This document shows positions 54,340 through 63,379 of a stretch of DNA of 64,000 nt, in pieces (the stretch's first letter is position 1; each line of letters starts with the position of its first letter). The position numbers were made by a program, and so were the translations under genes. Source of the stretch: Clostridium sp. D43t1_170807_H7 (GTDB lineage Bacteria; Bacillota; Clostridia; Clostridiales; Clostridiaceae). The notes under the pieces were generated by a model, which ran no database searches, had not been told where the DNA came from, and saw only the letters and a list, made by a program, of their open reading frames with translations. The stretch is from NCBI RefSeq assembly GCF_015555905.1, contig NZ_JADNLK010000013.1, positions 1 to 64,000 of the forward strand, given 5' to 3'.

Positions 54340-54368
54340 ATTGTATCATTTTTTTCCTATTATTTCAA
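54340..54368 (-). promoter_or_regulatory. Predicted promoter of the candidate small RNA
   Basis: TTGAAA, 17-bp spacer, TACAAT. One mismatch from consensus in each box. Confidence 0.6.
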
Positions 54369-54386
54369 CATATTTTTGTAAAAAAA

Positions 54387-54426
54387 TTAACTATCTTTAA
54401 TTTAAAAGAAAATTAAAGATAGTTAA
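54387..54426 (-). terminator. Terminator after ccpA
   Basis: A 17-bp stem TTAACTATCTTTAATTT and its complement, followed on the minus strand by seven T; it begins 5 bp after the stop codon. Confidence 0.92.
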
Positions 54427-54430
54427 TTGC

Positions 54431-55429
54431 CTATTTAGAGCTTTCTCTTTGTATTAACTTATAATTTAACACATATTGATCTTGTTCTAACGGTTTATTA
54501 TTTAATATTTTAATAAGCATTCTCATTGCAACTGATCCCATATCATAACTTGGTTGCTTAACTGTAGTTATTTTAGGATAGAAATAAGATGCAACAGCAT
54601 TATCATTAAATCCTATTACACTTACATCTTCAGGAACTTTTATACCATTTTCTCTTAACGCATTAATTACACCAATGGCAATTTCATCAGATGAACATAC
54701 TACTCCATCAAACTTTTTACCAGTAGCTAAGAAGCTTTCAACGGCTTTATATCCACTCTTAACTTTCAAATCTTTAAAGAATTCTAAATCTTCATCAATA
54801 GAAAGACCACTTTCTTCTAATGCCTTTTCATAACCCTTATGTCTTTCTCCCCAAGCATTAGCAGCACCTTTGTTAATACCAACAAAAGCAATATTCTTTA
54901 ATCCGTTATTAATTAAACTCTTTGTTGCATCATATGATGCTTGTATATTATCAATAATTACACTTGGTAATCTACCTTCTTTATCCTTAGACTCTGCAAG
55001 AACTGTTTTTAAATCTAATTCATTTATTATATCTAGAGTTTCTTCTTCTAAACAAGAACTCATATAGATAACACCATCAACCATCTTTTCCTTAAGCACT
55101 CTTAAGTAATCTTTTTCCTTATCATAGTCAAAATCTGAGTTACATAATATCACATTATAATCATAAATATTTGCAACATCCTCTGCTCCTCTAACTATCT
55201 CTGGATAGAATCCACTTGAAATATCAGGAACTAATATTCCAACGGTTTTTGTTCTTTGTGTCTTTAAACTTCTCGCTACAATGTTTGGTCTATATCCTAA
55301 CTTTTTAATAGCATCTAATACCTTTTTTTTAGTATCTTCATTAACAACATCTATATCATTTAATACTCTAGATACCGTAGCTATTGAAACGCCAGCTTCC
55401 CTAGCAACATCTTTTATAGAAGTAGCCAT
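54431..55429 (-). CDS. ccpA: LacI-family regulator, probable catabolite control protein A
   Basis: A 332-residue LacI/GalR regulator. The N-terminal helix-turn-helix (IKDVAREAGVSIATVSRVLND) and hinge precede a periplasmic-binding-like core. The stretch TKTVGILVPDISSGFYPEIVRGAEDVANIYDYNVILCNSD closely follows the CcpA pattern, where HPr-Ser46-P binds. It likely controls carbon catabolite repression through cre sites. A sugar-specific LacI repressor is the alternative, but no sugar operon is nearby. A cre-like box lies 100 bp downstream. Confidence 0.85.
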   Translation of the reverse strand: MATSIKDVAREAGVSIATVSRVLNDIDVVNEDTKKKVLDAIKKLGYRPNIVARSLKTQRTKTVGILVPDISSGFYPEIVRGAEDVANIYDYNVILCNSDFDYDKEKDYLRVLKEKMVDGVIYMSSCLEEETLDIINELDLKTVLAESKDKEGRLPSVIIDNIQASYDATKSLINNGLKNIAFVGINKGAANAWGERHKGYEKALEESGLSIDEDLEFFKDLKVKSGYKAVESFLATGKKFDGVVCSSDEIAIGVINALRENGIKVPEDVSVIGFNDNAVASYFYPKITTVKQPSYDMGSVAMRMLIKILNNKPLEQDQYVLNYKLIQRESSK

Positions 55430-55557
55430 ATCAACATCACTCCATTTTCATTTTAATTATTAATTATACCTTTTTTTCCTAATTAATACAATGAGTTTGC
55501 TTACTTTTTACGCTTAATAATTCATAATTTAAACTATAATATTAGTGTTTGAAAAAA

Positions 55558-55586
55558 GGGTAGGAATTATTACTTAATCCCTACCC
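55558..55586 (-). terminator. Terminator after ileS
   Basis: GGGTAGG-ATT against AAT-CCTACCC with one mismatch, followed on the minus strand by six T, 19 bp after the stop codon. Confidence 0.85.
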
Positions 55587-55604
55587 TCTGTAATAAAGCT
55601 ATAA

Positions 55605-58600
55605 TTATTTAATAACTTCTACAGTCATATTTAGCTTTTCACCATTTATAACTGTTTCAGTATAATTAGCTTCCTCATTGTAAACTATTTCTTGGGTTAA
55701 GGTTTCCTTCTTAATAACCTCAGCAAACTTTTTAATTACATCTAATAGCATTTCGTTATCTGCTACATATAATTTAATCTTGTCTGCAACCTCAAACCCT
55801 TTATCTTTTCTCATATTTTGAATCTTAGAAATTATTTCTCTTAAGTGACCTTCTTCTCTAAGCTCTTCAGAAATATGAGTATCTAAAACAACACCAATTG
55901 AACCTTCACCAGCAAATGCATAACCCTCTAACCCTTGCATAGTAACTAATAAGTTTTCCTTATTTAATTCAATTTCTGTTCCATCAACATTAATAACAAC
56001 AACTCCACCATTTTGAATAGTTTGAGCTAATTCCATTTGATTTCTTGCTGCTATTTCTCTTCTTATTCCAGGTATTAACTTACCATAAGCTCTTCCTAAC
56101 ACTGGTAGGTTTGGCTTAATTTCAAAGTTAACATGAGTAGAAAGGTCAGCACCAAATTCAACTGCTTTTATATTTAACTCATCTGTTATTATTTCTCCAT
56201 AATATTCTGGAAGTGAATCTGTAGAAACTAGCATCTTAGAAAGTGGCTGTCTATTCTTAATGTTAGCACCATTTCTTGCACTTCTTCCAAGCTTAACTAT
56301 TGTATAAGCTAAGTCCATTTCTTTTTCTAAGTTCTTATCTATAGCATTTTCATTAACTTCTGGCCAGCTACATAAGTGAATGCTTTCTGGAGCATTTTCA
56401 TCTAATCCAACTACTAAGTTTTGATAAATGTTTTCTGTTATAAATGGAACAAATGGAGCTGCTACTTTAATTAAAGTTGTTAATACTTTGTATAAAGTTA
56501 CATAAGCACCTATCTTATCATCAGTTAATTCTTCAGACCAATATCTTCCTCTATTTCTTCTTACATACCAGTTAGATAATTCATCTGTAAAATCTTCAAT
56601 AGCTAATGCTGCTTGAGTTATTTGGTATGAGTTTAACATAGAGTCAACATCTTTAACTAATGTATTAAGTTTTGACATAACCCATTTATCCATTACATTT
56701 TCTGATACGAAATCATTATACTTTAATGGATTAAATTGATCTAATTCAGCATATAACACGTAGAATGAATAAACATTCCATAATGTCCCCATGAATTTTC
56801 TTCCGGCTTCTCCAACGTCATCTATAGAGAATCTTGTTGGTAACCATGGAGCACTTGCAGTATAGAAGTGCCATCTTGTTGCATCAGCACCTTGTGCATC
56901 TAATACATCAAATGGATCTACAACATTTCCTTTAGATTTTGACATCTTTAAGCCCTTCTTGTCAAGAACGTGACCTAAAACTATACAGTTTTCAAATGGA
57001 TTTCTATCAAATATAGCAGTTGATATTGCTAATAAAGTATAGAACCATCCTCTTGTTTGGTCAACAGCTTCTGATATAAATTGAGCTGGATAGTTTTGTT
57101 CAAATAATTCTTTATTTTCAAATGGATAATGTAATTGTGCGAATGGCATTGAACCTGAATCGAACCAACAGTCAATAACTTCACCAGTTCTAGTCATTTC
57201 CTTACCACATTTTTCACATTTTAAATGAACATTATCTATATATGGTTTGTGTAATTCGATATCTTCTGGAACATTAATTCCCTTTTCTTTAAGTTCTGCA
57301 ATACTTCCTATACATTCTTTATGTCCGCATTCACAATTCCAAATTGGAAGTGGAGTTCCCCAATATCTATCTCTTGAAATACCCCAGTCGATAACATTTT
57401 CTAAGAACTTACCAAATCTACCAGTTCTAATGTTATCAGGATACCAATTAATTTTATTGTTATTTTCTAAAAGCTTATCTCTTAGAGTAGTCATTGCAAC
57501 AAACCAGCTTTCTTTTGGATAGTAAAGAAGTGGTGTGTCACATCTCCAACAGTGTGGATATGAGTGTAAGTGCTTTTCAGATTTAAATAATTTATTATTT
57601 TCTTCTAACCACTTACAAATGCTTTCATCGCACTTTTTAACGAACTTTCCAGCCCATGGAGTAACTTCTTCTACGAATCTACCTTCTCTATCAACTAAGT
57701 TTATGAAAGTAATTCCATTAGCCTTAGCTACTAAACTATCATCTTCACCATATGCAGGTGCTATATGAACTATACCAGTACCATCTGATAAAGTAACATA
57801 ATCACCGTGAATTACTTCGAATGCTTTTCCTTCTACTTTACCGAAAGGCATTAATTGCTCATATTTAGTTCCTAAAAGTTCAGTTCCAGGGAATTCTCTA
57901 ACTATTTCATAGTCTTCTCCTAAAACTTTATCAGCTAAGTCTTTAGCTAATATTAATATTTCATCTCCAACTTTTACTTCTATATATGTATAAGCTTTGT
58001 TTATACATAAAGCTAAGTTTGAAGGTAATGTCCAAGGAGTTGTTGTCCAAGCTAATATGTACTTGTTGTCTTCTCCTTCAACCTTAAATTTAGCAACACA
58101 AGTTAAATCCTTAACGTCTTTATATCCTTGTGCAACTTCATGAGATGATAATGCAGTACCACATCTTGGGCAGTATGGCATTACTTTATGTCCTTCATAT
58201 AAAAGGCCTTTATCCCACATTTGTTTTAATGCCCACCAAACTGATTCAATATATGGGTTGTGATAAGTTACATATGGATTTTCCATATCAACCCAATAAC
58301 CAATTTGATTAGTCATTTTTTCCCACATACTTACATAGGTAAATACGCTTTCTTTACATTCTTTAACGAACTTTTCTACACCGTACTCTTCGATTTGCTC
58401 CTTACCTGAAATACCAAGCTTCTTTTCTATTTCAAGTTCTACAGGAAGACCGTGAGTATCCCATCCAGCTTTTCTTATAACTTTATATCCCTTCATAACT
58501 TTGTATCTTGGGATAATATCCTTCATAACTCTTGTTAACACGTGTCCAACGTGTGGTCTACCATTTGCTGTTGGTGGCCCATCATAGAAAGTGAAGTATT

Positions 58601-58715
58601 CACCATCTTGATTCATATCAAAATTCTTTTTTATAACATTTCTTGCAGTCCAAAGATTTGCTACTTCTTTTTCAAGACCAACAAAACCATTTGGTAATTC
58701 TACTTTTTTGTACAT
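55605..58715 (-). CDS. ileS: Isoleucyl-tRNA synthetase
   Basis: A 1036-residue class I synthetase, the long (eukaryotic-like, IleRS2) form. HIGH motif is [16 protein letters not shown] and KMSKS motif [15 protein letters not shown]. The editing CP1 domain (about 190-400) has the [10 protein letters not shown] segment. Zinc sites CPRCG, CWRCD and CEKCG are visible. The long IleRS form is often mupirocin-insensitive. AAAGGAG precedes the ATG. It is controlled by the Ile T-box upstream. Confidence 0.96.
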   Translation of the reverse strand: MYKKVELPNGFVGLEKEVANLWTARNVIKKNFDMNQDGEYFTFYDGPPTANGRPHVGHVLTRVMKDIIPRYKVMKGYKVIRKAGWDTHGLPVELEIEKKLGISGKEQIEEYGVEKFVKECKESVFTYVSMWEKMTNQIGYWVDMENPYVTYHNPYIESVWWALKQMWDKGLLYEGHKVMPYCPRCGTALSSHEVAQGYKDVKDLTCVAKFKVEGEDNKYILAWTTTPWTLPSNLALCINKAYTYIEVKVGDEILILAKDLADKVLGEDYEIVREFPGTELLGTKYEQLMPFGKVEGKAFEVIHGDYVTLSDGTGIVHIAPAYGEDDSLVAKANGITFINLVDREGRFVEEVTPWAGKFVKKCDESICKWLEENNKLFKSEKHLHSYPHCWRCDTPLLYYPKESWFVAMTTLRDKLLENNNKINWYPDNIRTGRFGKFLENVIDWGISRDRYWGTPLPIWNCECGHKECIGSIAELKEKGINVPEDIELHKPYIDNVHLKCEKCGKEMTRTGEVIDCWFDSGSMPFAQLHYPFENKELFEQNYPAQFISEAVDQTRGWFYTLLAISTAIFDRNPFENCIVLGHVLDKKGLKMSKSKGNVVDPFDVLDAQGADATRWHFYTASAPWLPTRFSIDDVGEAGRKFMGTLWNVYSFYVLYAELDQFNPLKYNDFVSENVMDKWVMSKLNTLVKDVDSMLNSYQITQAALAIEDFTDELSNWYVRRNRGRYWSEELTDDKIGAYVTLYKVLTTLIKVAAPFVPFITENIYQNLVVGLDENAPESIHLCSWPEVNENAIDKNLEKEMDLAYTIVKLGRSARNGANIKNRQPLSKMLVSTDSLPEYYGEIITDELNIKAVEFGADLSTHVNFEIKPNLPVLGRAYGKLIPGIRREIAARNQMELAQTIQNGGVVVINVDGTEIELNKENLLVTMQGLEGYAFAGEGSIGVVLDTHISEELREEGHLREIISKIQNMRKDKGFEVADKIKLYVADNEMLLDVIKKFAEVIKKETLTQEIVYNEEANYTETVINGEKLNMTVEVIK

Positions 58716-58818
58716 AAGAATTCTCCTTTCTCTACGTTTATTGATTATTAAAATTATTATCTTAAAGACATATTTTAATTCTTTATTTAATGAAACTCCT
58801 TCTCCTATCGTGGAATGA

Positions 58819-58859
58819 GTAAGTTCTCCTTACCAAATTAAAATTTGGAAGATCACTTA
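58819..58859 (+). repeat. Interspersed hairpin repeat (family 1) next to the ileS T-box terminator
   Basis: TAAGT/ACTTA outer and CCAAATT/AATTTGG inner stems; the middle stem is only partly paired. It directly abuts the T run of the ileS T-box terminator. The upstream CCTTCTCCTATCGTGG matches the spacer of other copies. Confidence 0.8.
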
Positions 58860-58863
58860 AATA

Positions 58864-59090
58864 AAAAAAACTTCATCCCAAAAGGACGAAGTGAATTCGC
58901 TATACCACCTAAGGTTAATAAACCCATAATTATACTATGAGTCATAATTCAGATACTTTCATATCCTATCCCTTAACGCGGGCTAACGTGATAACTTAAT
59001 CGTAAAAAAACTTTCAGCCTCAAACTCCTAGGTGATTTTCCTTAAGTTATCTTATGACTTCACACCAACCAGTCACTCTCTTAAAAGAAT
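58864..59090 (-). promoter_or_regulatory. T-box leader of ileS (specifier ATC, Ile)
   Basis: On the minus strand the core reads AGGTGGTATAGCGAATTC, followed by the terminator ACTTCGTCC-TTTT-GGGATGAAGT with eight T. Stem I starts near AAGAGAGTGACTGG; alignment of GGAAA-ATC-ACC with the other two leaders gives specifier ATC at 59036-59034. It matches ileS. Between 59091 and 59415 I see no gene; both ileS and the BFD gene need promoters there. Confidence 0.92.
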
Positions 59091-59415
59091 AAACTAAAGT
59101 ACTTATCCTAATCATAGTCTTTAATGAATTTATTATATATTAACTAATTATGATTTGTCAATTGCATCCAAAATTTTATAATTAATTTTTTTATTACTAA
59201 ATTTAATATTTTAAGGTATTAATTATGCAATAATACTAATAATATTACTGTAATAATTTCCATTAAATAATAGTTATTATTATTTAATATTTAATGTTGA
59301 CTATTTTAGTATACTATGATTTAATATAGGTGTTGAAACGTATTACTCAGAAATTAATTTACCTAATAATTAATTTTTGTGTTTCCTAATATCTTTGTAT
59401 TTTGGAGGATCCGTT

Positions 59416-59628
59416 ATGGAAAATAATTTAAACACTGATATCCTTGATAAAATAACAAAAGTTTGTACCTGCAAGTCTATATCTAAGGCAAAAATTAAAG
59501 AAGCTATTAAAAATGGTGCCCATACCGTAGAAGAAGTTTCTAAAGTAACCGGTGCATGTACTGGCAGTTGTCATGGATTTAGATGTAAATCAAAGATTCA
59601 GGATTTAATTAAGGATTATTCAAAATAA
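59416..59628 (+). CDS. BFD-like [2Fe-2S]-binding protein
   Basis: A 70-residue protein of the bacterioferritin-associated ferredoxin-like (BFD) fold. The Cys pattern VCTCKSISKAKIKEAIKNGAHTVEEVSKVTGACTGSCHGFRC gives CxC, CxxxC and a further Cys. It would bind a [2Fe-2S] cluster. ATG 59416 follows GGAGGAT; upstream codons lie before the ribosome binding site. It is monocistronic and its partner is unknown. Confidence 0.9.
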   Translation: MENNLNTDILDKITKVCTCKSISKAKIKEAIKNGAHTVEEVSKVTGACTGSCHGFRCKSKIQDLIKDYSK

Positions 59629-59665
59629 TACCCAATCCAAAACTCCCCTATAAGTTTAACGATTT

Positions 59666-59690
59666 AAACCACTTACAATGTAAGTGGTTT
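59666..59690 (+). terminator. Terminator after the BFD-like gene
   Basis: AAACCACTTA and its complement with a 5-nt loop, followed by six T. Confidence 0.88.
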
Positions 59691-59705
59691 TTTATTGCAA
59701 AATTT

Positions 59706-59743
59706 AAGGTGAACTAGTAGTTTTAAATTACTAGTTCACCTTT
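59706..59743. terminator. Terminator after the GIY-YIG gene
   Basis: AAGGTGAACTAGTA and its complement with a 9-nt loop. On the minus strand TTAAATTTTG follows, 14 bp past the GIY-YIG stop codon. Confidence 0.7.
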
Positions 59744-59756
59744 AGCAGTGTAAGCT

Positions 59757-60017
59757 TCAAGCTTCATCCACTTTACTACATTTATTTATTAGCATTAATT
59801 TTTCACTTCTTTTTAACTGTTTAATTGCATACTCTCTTTTCATAGCTTCTATCTTATCTTCAAATTCTTCAAAATAAACTAATTCAACTGGTAATCTAGC
59901 TTTTGTATATTTTGCTCCTTTTCCTTCAGAATGTGCTTTTATTCTTTTTTCTAGATTGTTTGTCCATCCTGTGTATAAACTATCATCATTACATCTTAAT
60001 ATATATACATAATTCAT
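59757..60017 (-). CDS. GIY-YIG endonuclease domain protein (YhbQ/YazA-like)
   Basis: An 86-residue protein that is one GIY-YIG domain: YVYILRCNDDSLYTGWTNNLEKRIKAHSEGKGAKYTKARLPVELVYFEEF. The conserved YVY, YTG, Arg and Glu residues are present. Family members are small single-domain nucleases of unsettled function, possibly in DNA repair. ATG 60017 was favoured by spacing from AGGTAG; a TTG two codons upstream is possible. Confidence 0.88.
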   Translation of the reverse strand: MNYVYILRCNDDSLYTGWTNNLEKRIKAHSEGKGAKYTKARLPVELVYFEEFEDKIEAMKREYAIKQLKRSEKLMLINKCSKVDEA

Positions 60018-60160
60018 ATTCAATCTACCTATCTATAAACTTCTTAATATATATTATATATCTAACATAAATAAATTTCCCTCTTTTCATAAATTAAATT
60101 TTGTACTGTTATTTAATAGTTATGTTATAATCGTATAAGATTTAAGATAAGGAGATGTAA

Positions 60161-61339
60161 ATGATGATTAGTAAATTTTTCTTACATAAGGGAAAGAACA
60201 AAAGAGCTGAACAAGGTCGTCCTTGGATATACATAGATGAAATAAATGAATATGATGGTGACTATGAAAATGGAGATATAGTTGAGGTATATAACCACAA
60301 AAATCATTTCATTGGTAAAGGTTATATTAATGATAGAAGTAAGATAACAATTAGAATAATGACAAGAGATATTAATGAAGAAATAGATGAAGAATTCTTT
60401 AAGAAAAGATTTGCTGCTGCATGGGATTATAGAAAAACTGTTATCGATACATCATCATGCAGATTTATATTTGGAGAAGCCGATTTCTTACCTGGATTAA
60501 CTGTTGATAAATTTGAAGATTACTATGTAATTCAAATATCTACATTAGGAATGGATAAATATAGAGATTTAATAGTAAAAATACTAGTTGAAGAATACGG
60601 CGCTAAAGGTGTTTATGAAAGAAGTGACATAAAAACTAGAGAAATTGAAGGTTTAGAACAAACTAAAGGCTTCTTAACTGAACCATTTGATACTGATATT
60701 GAAATTATTGAAAATGGAGTTAAATACATAGTTGATTTAGAAAATGGGCAAAAAACTGGATTCTTTTTAGACCAAAAAGAAAACAGAGCTGCTATGCATA
60801 GAATTTGTAAAGGTAAAGATGTTTTAGATTGCTTTACTCATACTGGTTCATTTGCTTTAAATGCCGGAATCGCTGGAGCAAAATCAGTTCTTGGAATCGA
60901 TGTATCTCAACATGCTGTAGATTGTGCTACAAGAAATGCTGAATTAAATAATTTACAAGATGTTGTTAAATTTGAATGTCATAACGCATTTGATGTTCTT
61001 GGAGATTGGTCAAGAGAAGGTAAACAATATGATGTTGTTATTCTAGATCCACCAGCATTCACTAAATCTAGAAACACTGTTAATGCTGCAATTAGAGGTT
61101 ATAAAGAAATTAATCTTAGAGGTTTAAAAATGGTTAAGCCAGGTGGTTACTTTGCTACATGCTCATGCTCTCATTATATGAGTGAAGAACAATTAAAGAA
61201 AACTGTTCTTGAAGCTGCTCATGATGCTAGAAGAACTTTAAGACAAATTGAAGTTAGAACTCAAAGCTCAGACCATCCAATTCTTTGGAATTCAGATGAA
61301 TCATACTACTTAAAATTCTTTATATTCCAAGTAGTATAA
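60161..61339 (+). CDS. rlmI: Class I SAM-dependent rRNA methyltransferase (RlmI/YwbD family)
   Basis: A 392-residue methyltransferase. N-terminal PUA domain (about 1-75) is followed by a central fold and a Rossmann SAM domain (about 185-390). SAM motif DCFTHTGSFALNAGIAGAKSVLGIDVS and catalytic-type VILDPPAFTKSR, CSCSHYMSEE are visible. E. coli RlmI methylates C1962 of 23S rRNA to m5C. The name is family-based. AAGGAG precedes the start; the first or second ATG may be used. Confidence 0.88.
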   Translation: MMISKFFLHKGKNKRAEQGRPWIYIDEINEYDGDYENGDIVEVYNHKNHFIGKGYINDRSKITIRIMTRDINEEIDEEFFKKRFAAAWDYRKTVIDTSSCRFIFGEADFLPGLTVDKFEDYYVIQISTLGMDKYRDLIVKILVEEYGAKGVYERSDIKTREIEGLEQTKGFLTEPFDTDIEIIENGVKYIVDLENGQKTGFFLDQKENRAAMHRICKGKDVLDCFTHTGSFALNAGIAGAKSVLGIDVSQHAVDCATRNAELNNLQDVVKFECHNAFDVLGDWSREGKQYDVVILDPPAFTKSRNTVNAAIRGYKEINLRGLKMVKPGGYFATCSCSHYMSEEQLKKTVLEAAHDARRTLRQIEVRTQSSDHPILWNSDESYYLKFFIFQVV

Positions 61340-61369
61340 AGGCTTTTGATAACTAACTAAAATTAATAG

Positions 61370-61395
61370 AAAAAGTCGGCTTATGCCGACTTTTT
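61370..61395 (+). terminator. Terminator after rlmI
   Basis: An 11-bp perfect stem AAAAAGTCGGC and its complement with loop TTAT, followed by T-rich sequence; 31 bp after the stop codon, between convergent genes. Confidence 0.9.
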
Positions 61396-61429
61396 AATAT
61401 ATACATAATTAAGTACTTTTCTTTAATTA

Positions 61430-61858
61430 TTAGTTTTTATTCTCTATAATCTGATTAAGTATTGACCTCTCATTATATTGCATAGGTTCTATATTTGGAA
61501 AAAGCATTGTCATTCTTAAAATATAAACAAGCATTATTAAAATAATAGAACCTATTAATATCTTCTTAAAAAATCTTCTTTTAAAAATTATAAGTAGTAA
61601 TGCTACAAAAGGTAACCAAAATAATGGGTGAAATTTAAATGCATTTATAATATCACCATTAATAACTGCTATAATGGCCCTACTCATTCCGCATGATGGA
61701 CATGGAATTCCTGTTAATCCTCTTATTAAACAAATACTTCCTGTTACTTTTCCAAACCTCTTTATAAAGAAAAATATAATAGATAGTCCTAATAAAGCTG
61801 ATATTAATACCTTTCCTAATTTAATATTTTTACTATTATCTTTAAAATTTTTATTCAT
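61430..61858 (-). CDS. DUF2752 family membrane protein
   Basis: A 142-residue protein with about three hydrophobic segments (15-35, 75-93, 97-118). The motif GIPCPSCGMSRAII, with its Cys-Pro-x-Cys, is the DUF2752 signature. Function unknown. It is encoded 25 bp after the anti-sigma-like gene and likely in the same operon as the ECF sigma factor pair. Confidence 0.88.
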   Translation of the reverse strand: MNKNFKDNSKNIKLGKVLISALLGLSIIFFFIKRFGKVTGSICLIRGLTGIPCPSCGMSRAIIAVINGDIINAFKFHPLFWLPFVALLLIIFKRRFFKKILIGSIILIMLVYILRMTMLFPNIEPMQYNERSILNQIIENKN

Positions 61859-61883
61859 ACCCTAAACTTAATCCATTTATAAA

Positions 61884-62618
61884 TTAAAAATCACAATAAG
61901 GTATTTTATTTTCATCATAATTTAAATCGTTATACATAACCTTAAAATTATTAACCTCTTCAGCATTTATTTTATAGTACTTATTATCTATATTCATAAT
62001 ATTATTTTTAATAATTATAGTATGATTACTTTCCACTCCATTAGTTTGTATTAAAAAATCCCACTCTCCTAAAGTTTGGTTTTGAATTTCTTCCTTTGGA
62101 ATATTATTTATAAAACTAATAATCTTTTCTATATCGTTCTTATTATCTATAGATTTATAAGTATTATCCTCTACTATATTTTTAATTATTATCTTATTAA
62201 TGTTGTTAGAATCTATAATTTCATCACCAAGGGTATCTTGTAAACTAAATTCTTCTACTTCCTTTTCTGTTGCTCCATTTTTAGTAATACCTCTAGCTTC
62301 TGCTTCGTTACGACTGGCAACTTCTGGAACTCCTCCACTATATTCTGTAATTTGATTTTCTAAATTTCTCTCTATAGAACTTAATTTATTTGAATCGACT
62401 CCATATCTTATTGATACTCCTGCTAAAAATACAAGTGCAAAGCAGGCTGCCATAGTCCATAGTTTCTTATTCATATACCATACATTAGTTTTGCTTTTAT
62501 TTTCTTTATCTAAATTTTTTAGAGTTTCTTCAAGTTTACATTCAAAAGACTTTGGCAAAACAAATTCTTCATTTTCGCTTTTACTTTTATTTTTTAAGTA
62601 TTCATCAAATTTATCCAT
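61884..62618 (-). CDS. Putative anti-sigma factor, single-pass membrane protein
   Basis: A 244-residue protein. Residues about 1-48 are a charged cytosolic region, residues about 52-68 a transmembrane helix (LWTMAACFALVFLAGVSIRYG), and about 70-244 an extracytoplasmic domain. The order fits membrane-bound anti-sigma factors that hold the sigma factor with the N-terminal part. No zinc-binding HxxxCxxC motif is visible, so it is not a ZAS-type. Its start codon overlaps the end of the sigma gene by eight bases. Confidence 0.8.
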   Translation of the reverse strand: MDKFDEYLKNKSKSENEEFVLPKSFECKLEETLKNLDKENKSKTNVWYMNKKLWTMAACFALVFLAGVSIRYGVDSNKLSSIERNLENQITEYSGGVPEVASRNEAEARGITKNGATEKEVEEFSLQDTLGDEIIDSNNINKIIIKNIVEDNTYKSIDNKNDIEKIISFINNIPKEEIQNQTLGEWDFLIQTNGVESNHTIIIKNNIMNIDNKYYKINAEEVNNFKVMYNDLNYDENKIPYCDF

Positions 62619-63156
62619 GAAGCTCCTCCTTTAAAATATTATATAATTTTTCTTTTGCTCTAGATAATCTTGATTTTATAGTTCCTTCCTTAACGTTAAG
62701 AATTTTCGCTATATCCTTATATTTCATATCCTCAAAATAAAATAATATTGTAGTAATTCTTAAATCCTCATCTAATGAATTAATTGCATTATATAAAGAT
62801 AAATCTTTATAATTATCATTAACCTTTATGTTTTTAAAGTGATCTTTATCTACAGCTATTTCCTTAAATCTTTTTTTATATAAATTATTACTTTCATTTA
62901 TAACTATTCTTATTAACCATGTTTTAAAAAATGCTTCATCCTTTAATGTTTGTATGTTTTTATAAGCCTTTAATATAGATTCACTAACTGCGTCCTCTAT
63001 ATCTTCTTCTTTATTTAATATAGCTTTTGCAACTCTATATACTGCAACTTTATTTAATATAATTAAATTACAAAAAGCTTCTTTATCTCCACGCTTTGCC
63101 CTTTTTACTTCCATTATTAATTCATCTTTACTAATATTATCTACTGAAGCCTCCAA
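62611..63156 (-). CDS. ECF sigma factor
   Basis: A sigma-70 family factor of about 181 residues. Region 2 (about 18-85, RAKRGDKEAFCNLIILNKVAVYRVAKAILNKEEDIEDAVSESILKAYKNI) binds -10 DNA, and region 4 (about 130-178, YKDIAKILNVKEGTIKSRLSRAKEKLY) binds -35 DNA. TTG 63156 fits AAGGGAG seven nt upstream; GTG 63174 lacks a site. It is coexpressed with the overlapping anti-sigma gene. The inducing signal and regulon are unknown. Confidence 0.92.
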   Translation of the reverse strand: MEASVDNISKDELIMEVKRAKRGDKEAFCNLIILNKVAVYRVAKAILNKEEDIEDAVSESILKAYKNIQTLKDEAFFKTWLIRIVINESNNLYKKRFKEIAVDKDHFKNIKVNDNYKDLSLYNAINSLDEDLRITTILFYFEDMKYKDIAKILNVKEGTIKSRLSRAKEKLYNILKEELHG

Positions 63157-63210
63157 ATTCTTCGCTCCCTTCACCTATTAGACTTATTGTTTAATCTGTT
63201 TGTTCCATAA

Positions 63211-63250
63211 ATAAGACTTTAAATCTTCGATTTTGATTAATAGAACTTAT
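63211..63250 (-). repeat. Degenerate interspersed hairpin repeat (family 1)
   Basis: The minus strand reads TATAAGTTCTATTAATC followed by GATTTAAAGTCTTAT. The TAAGTTC start and the AATC/GATT stem are kept; the terminal ACTTA is mutated to TCTTA. It lies upstream of the ECF sigma factor gene. Confidence 0.5.
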
Positions 63251-63302
63251 ACCTACCATCATTAGAAAGTAAGTATTTTCTTAATATTATTATAAATAAA
63301 AA

Positions 63303-63336
63303 AGCGACTGTTACAAAAATTATTTACACAGTCGCT
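63303..63336 (-). terminator. Terminator after the radical SAM gene
   Basis: A 9-bp stem AGCGACTGT and its complement with a 16-nt loop, followed on the minus strand by seven T; 43 bp after the stop codon. Confidence 0.88.
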
Positions 63337-63379
63337 ACAACATCTTTCCTTAACATAATATAAATTAATAAAGCTTTCT

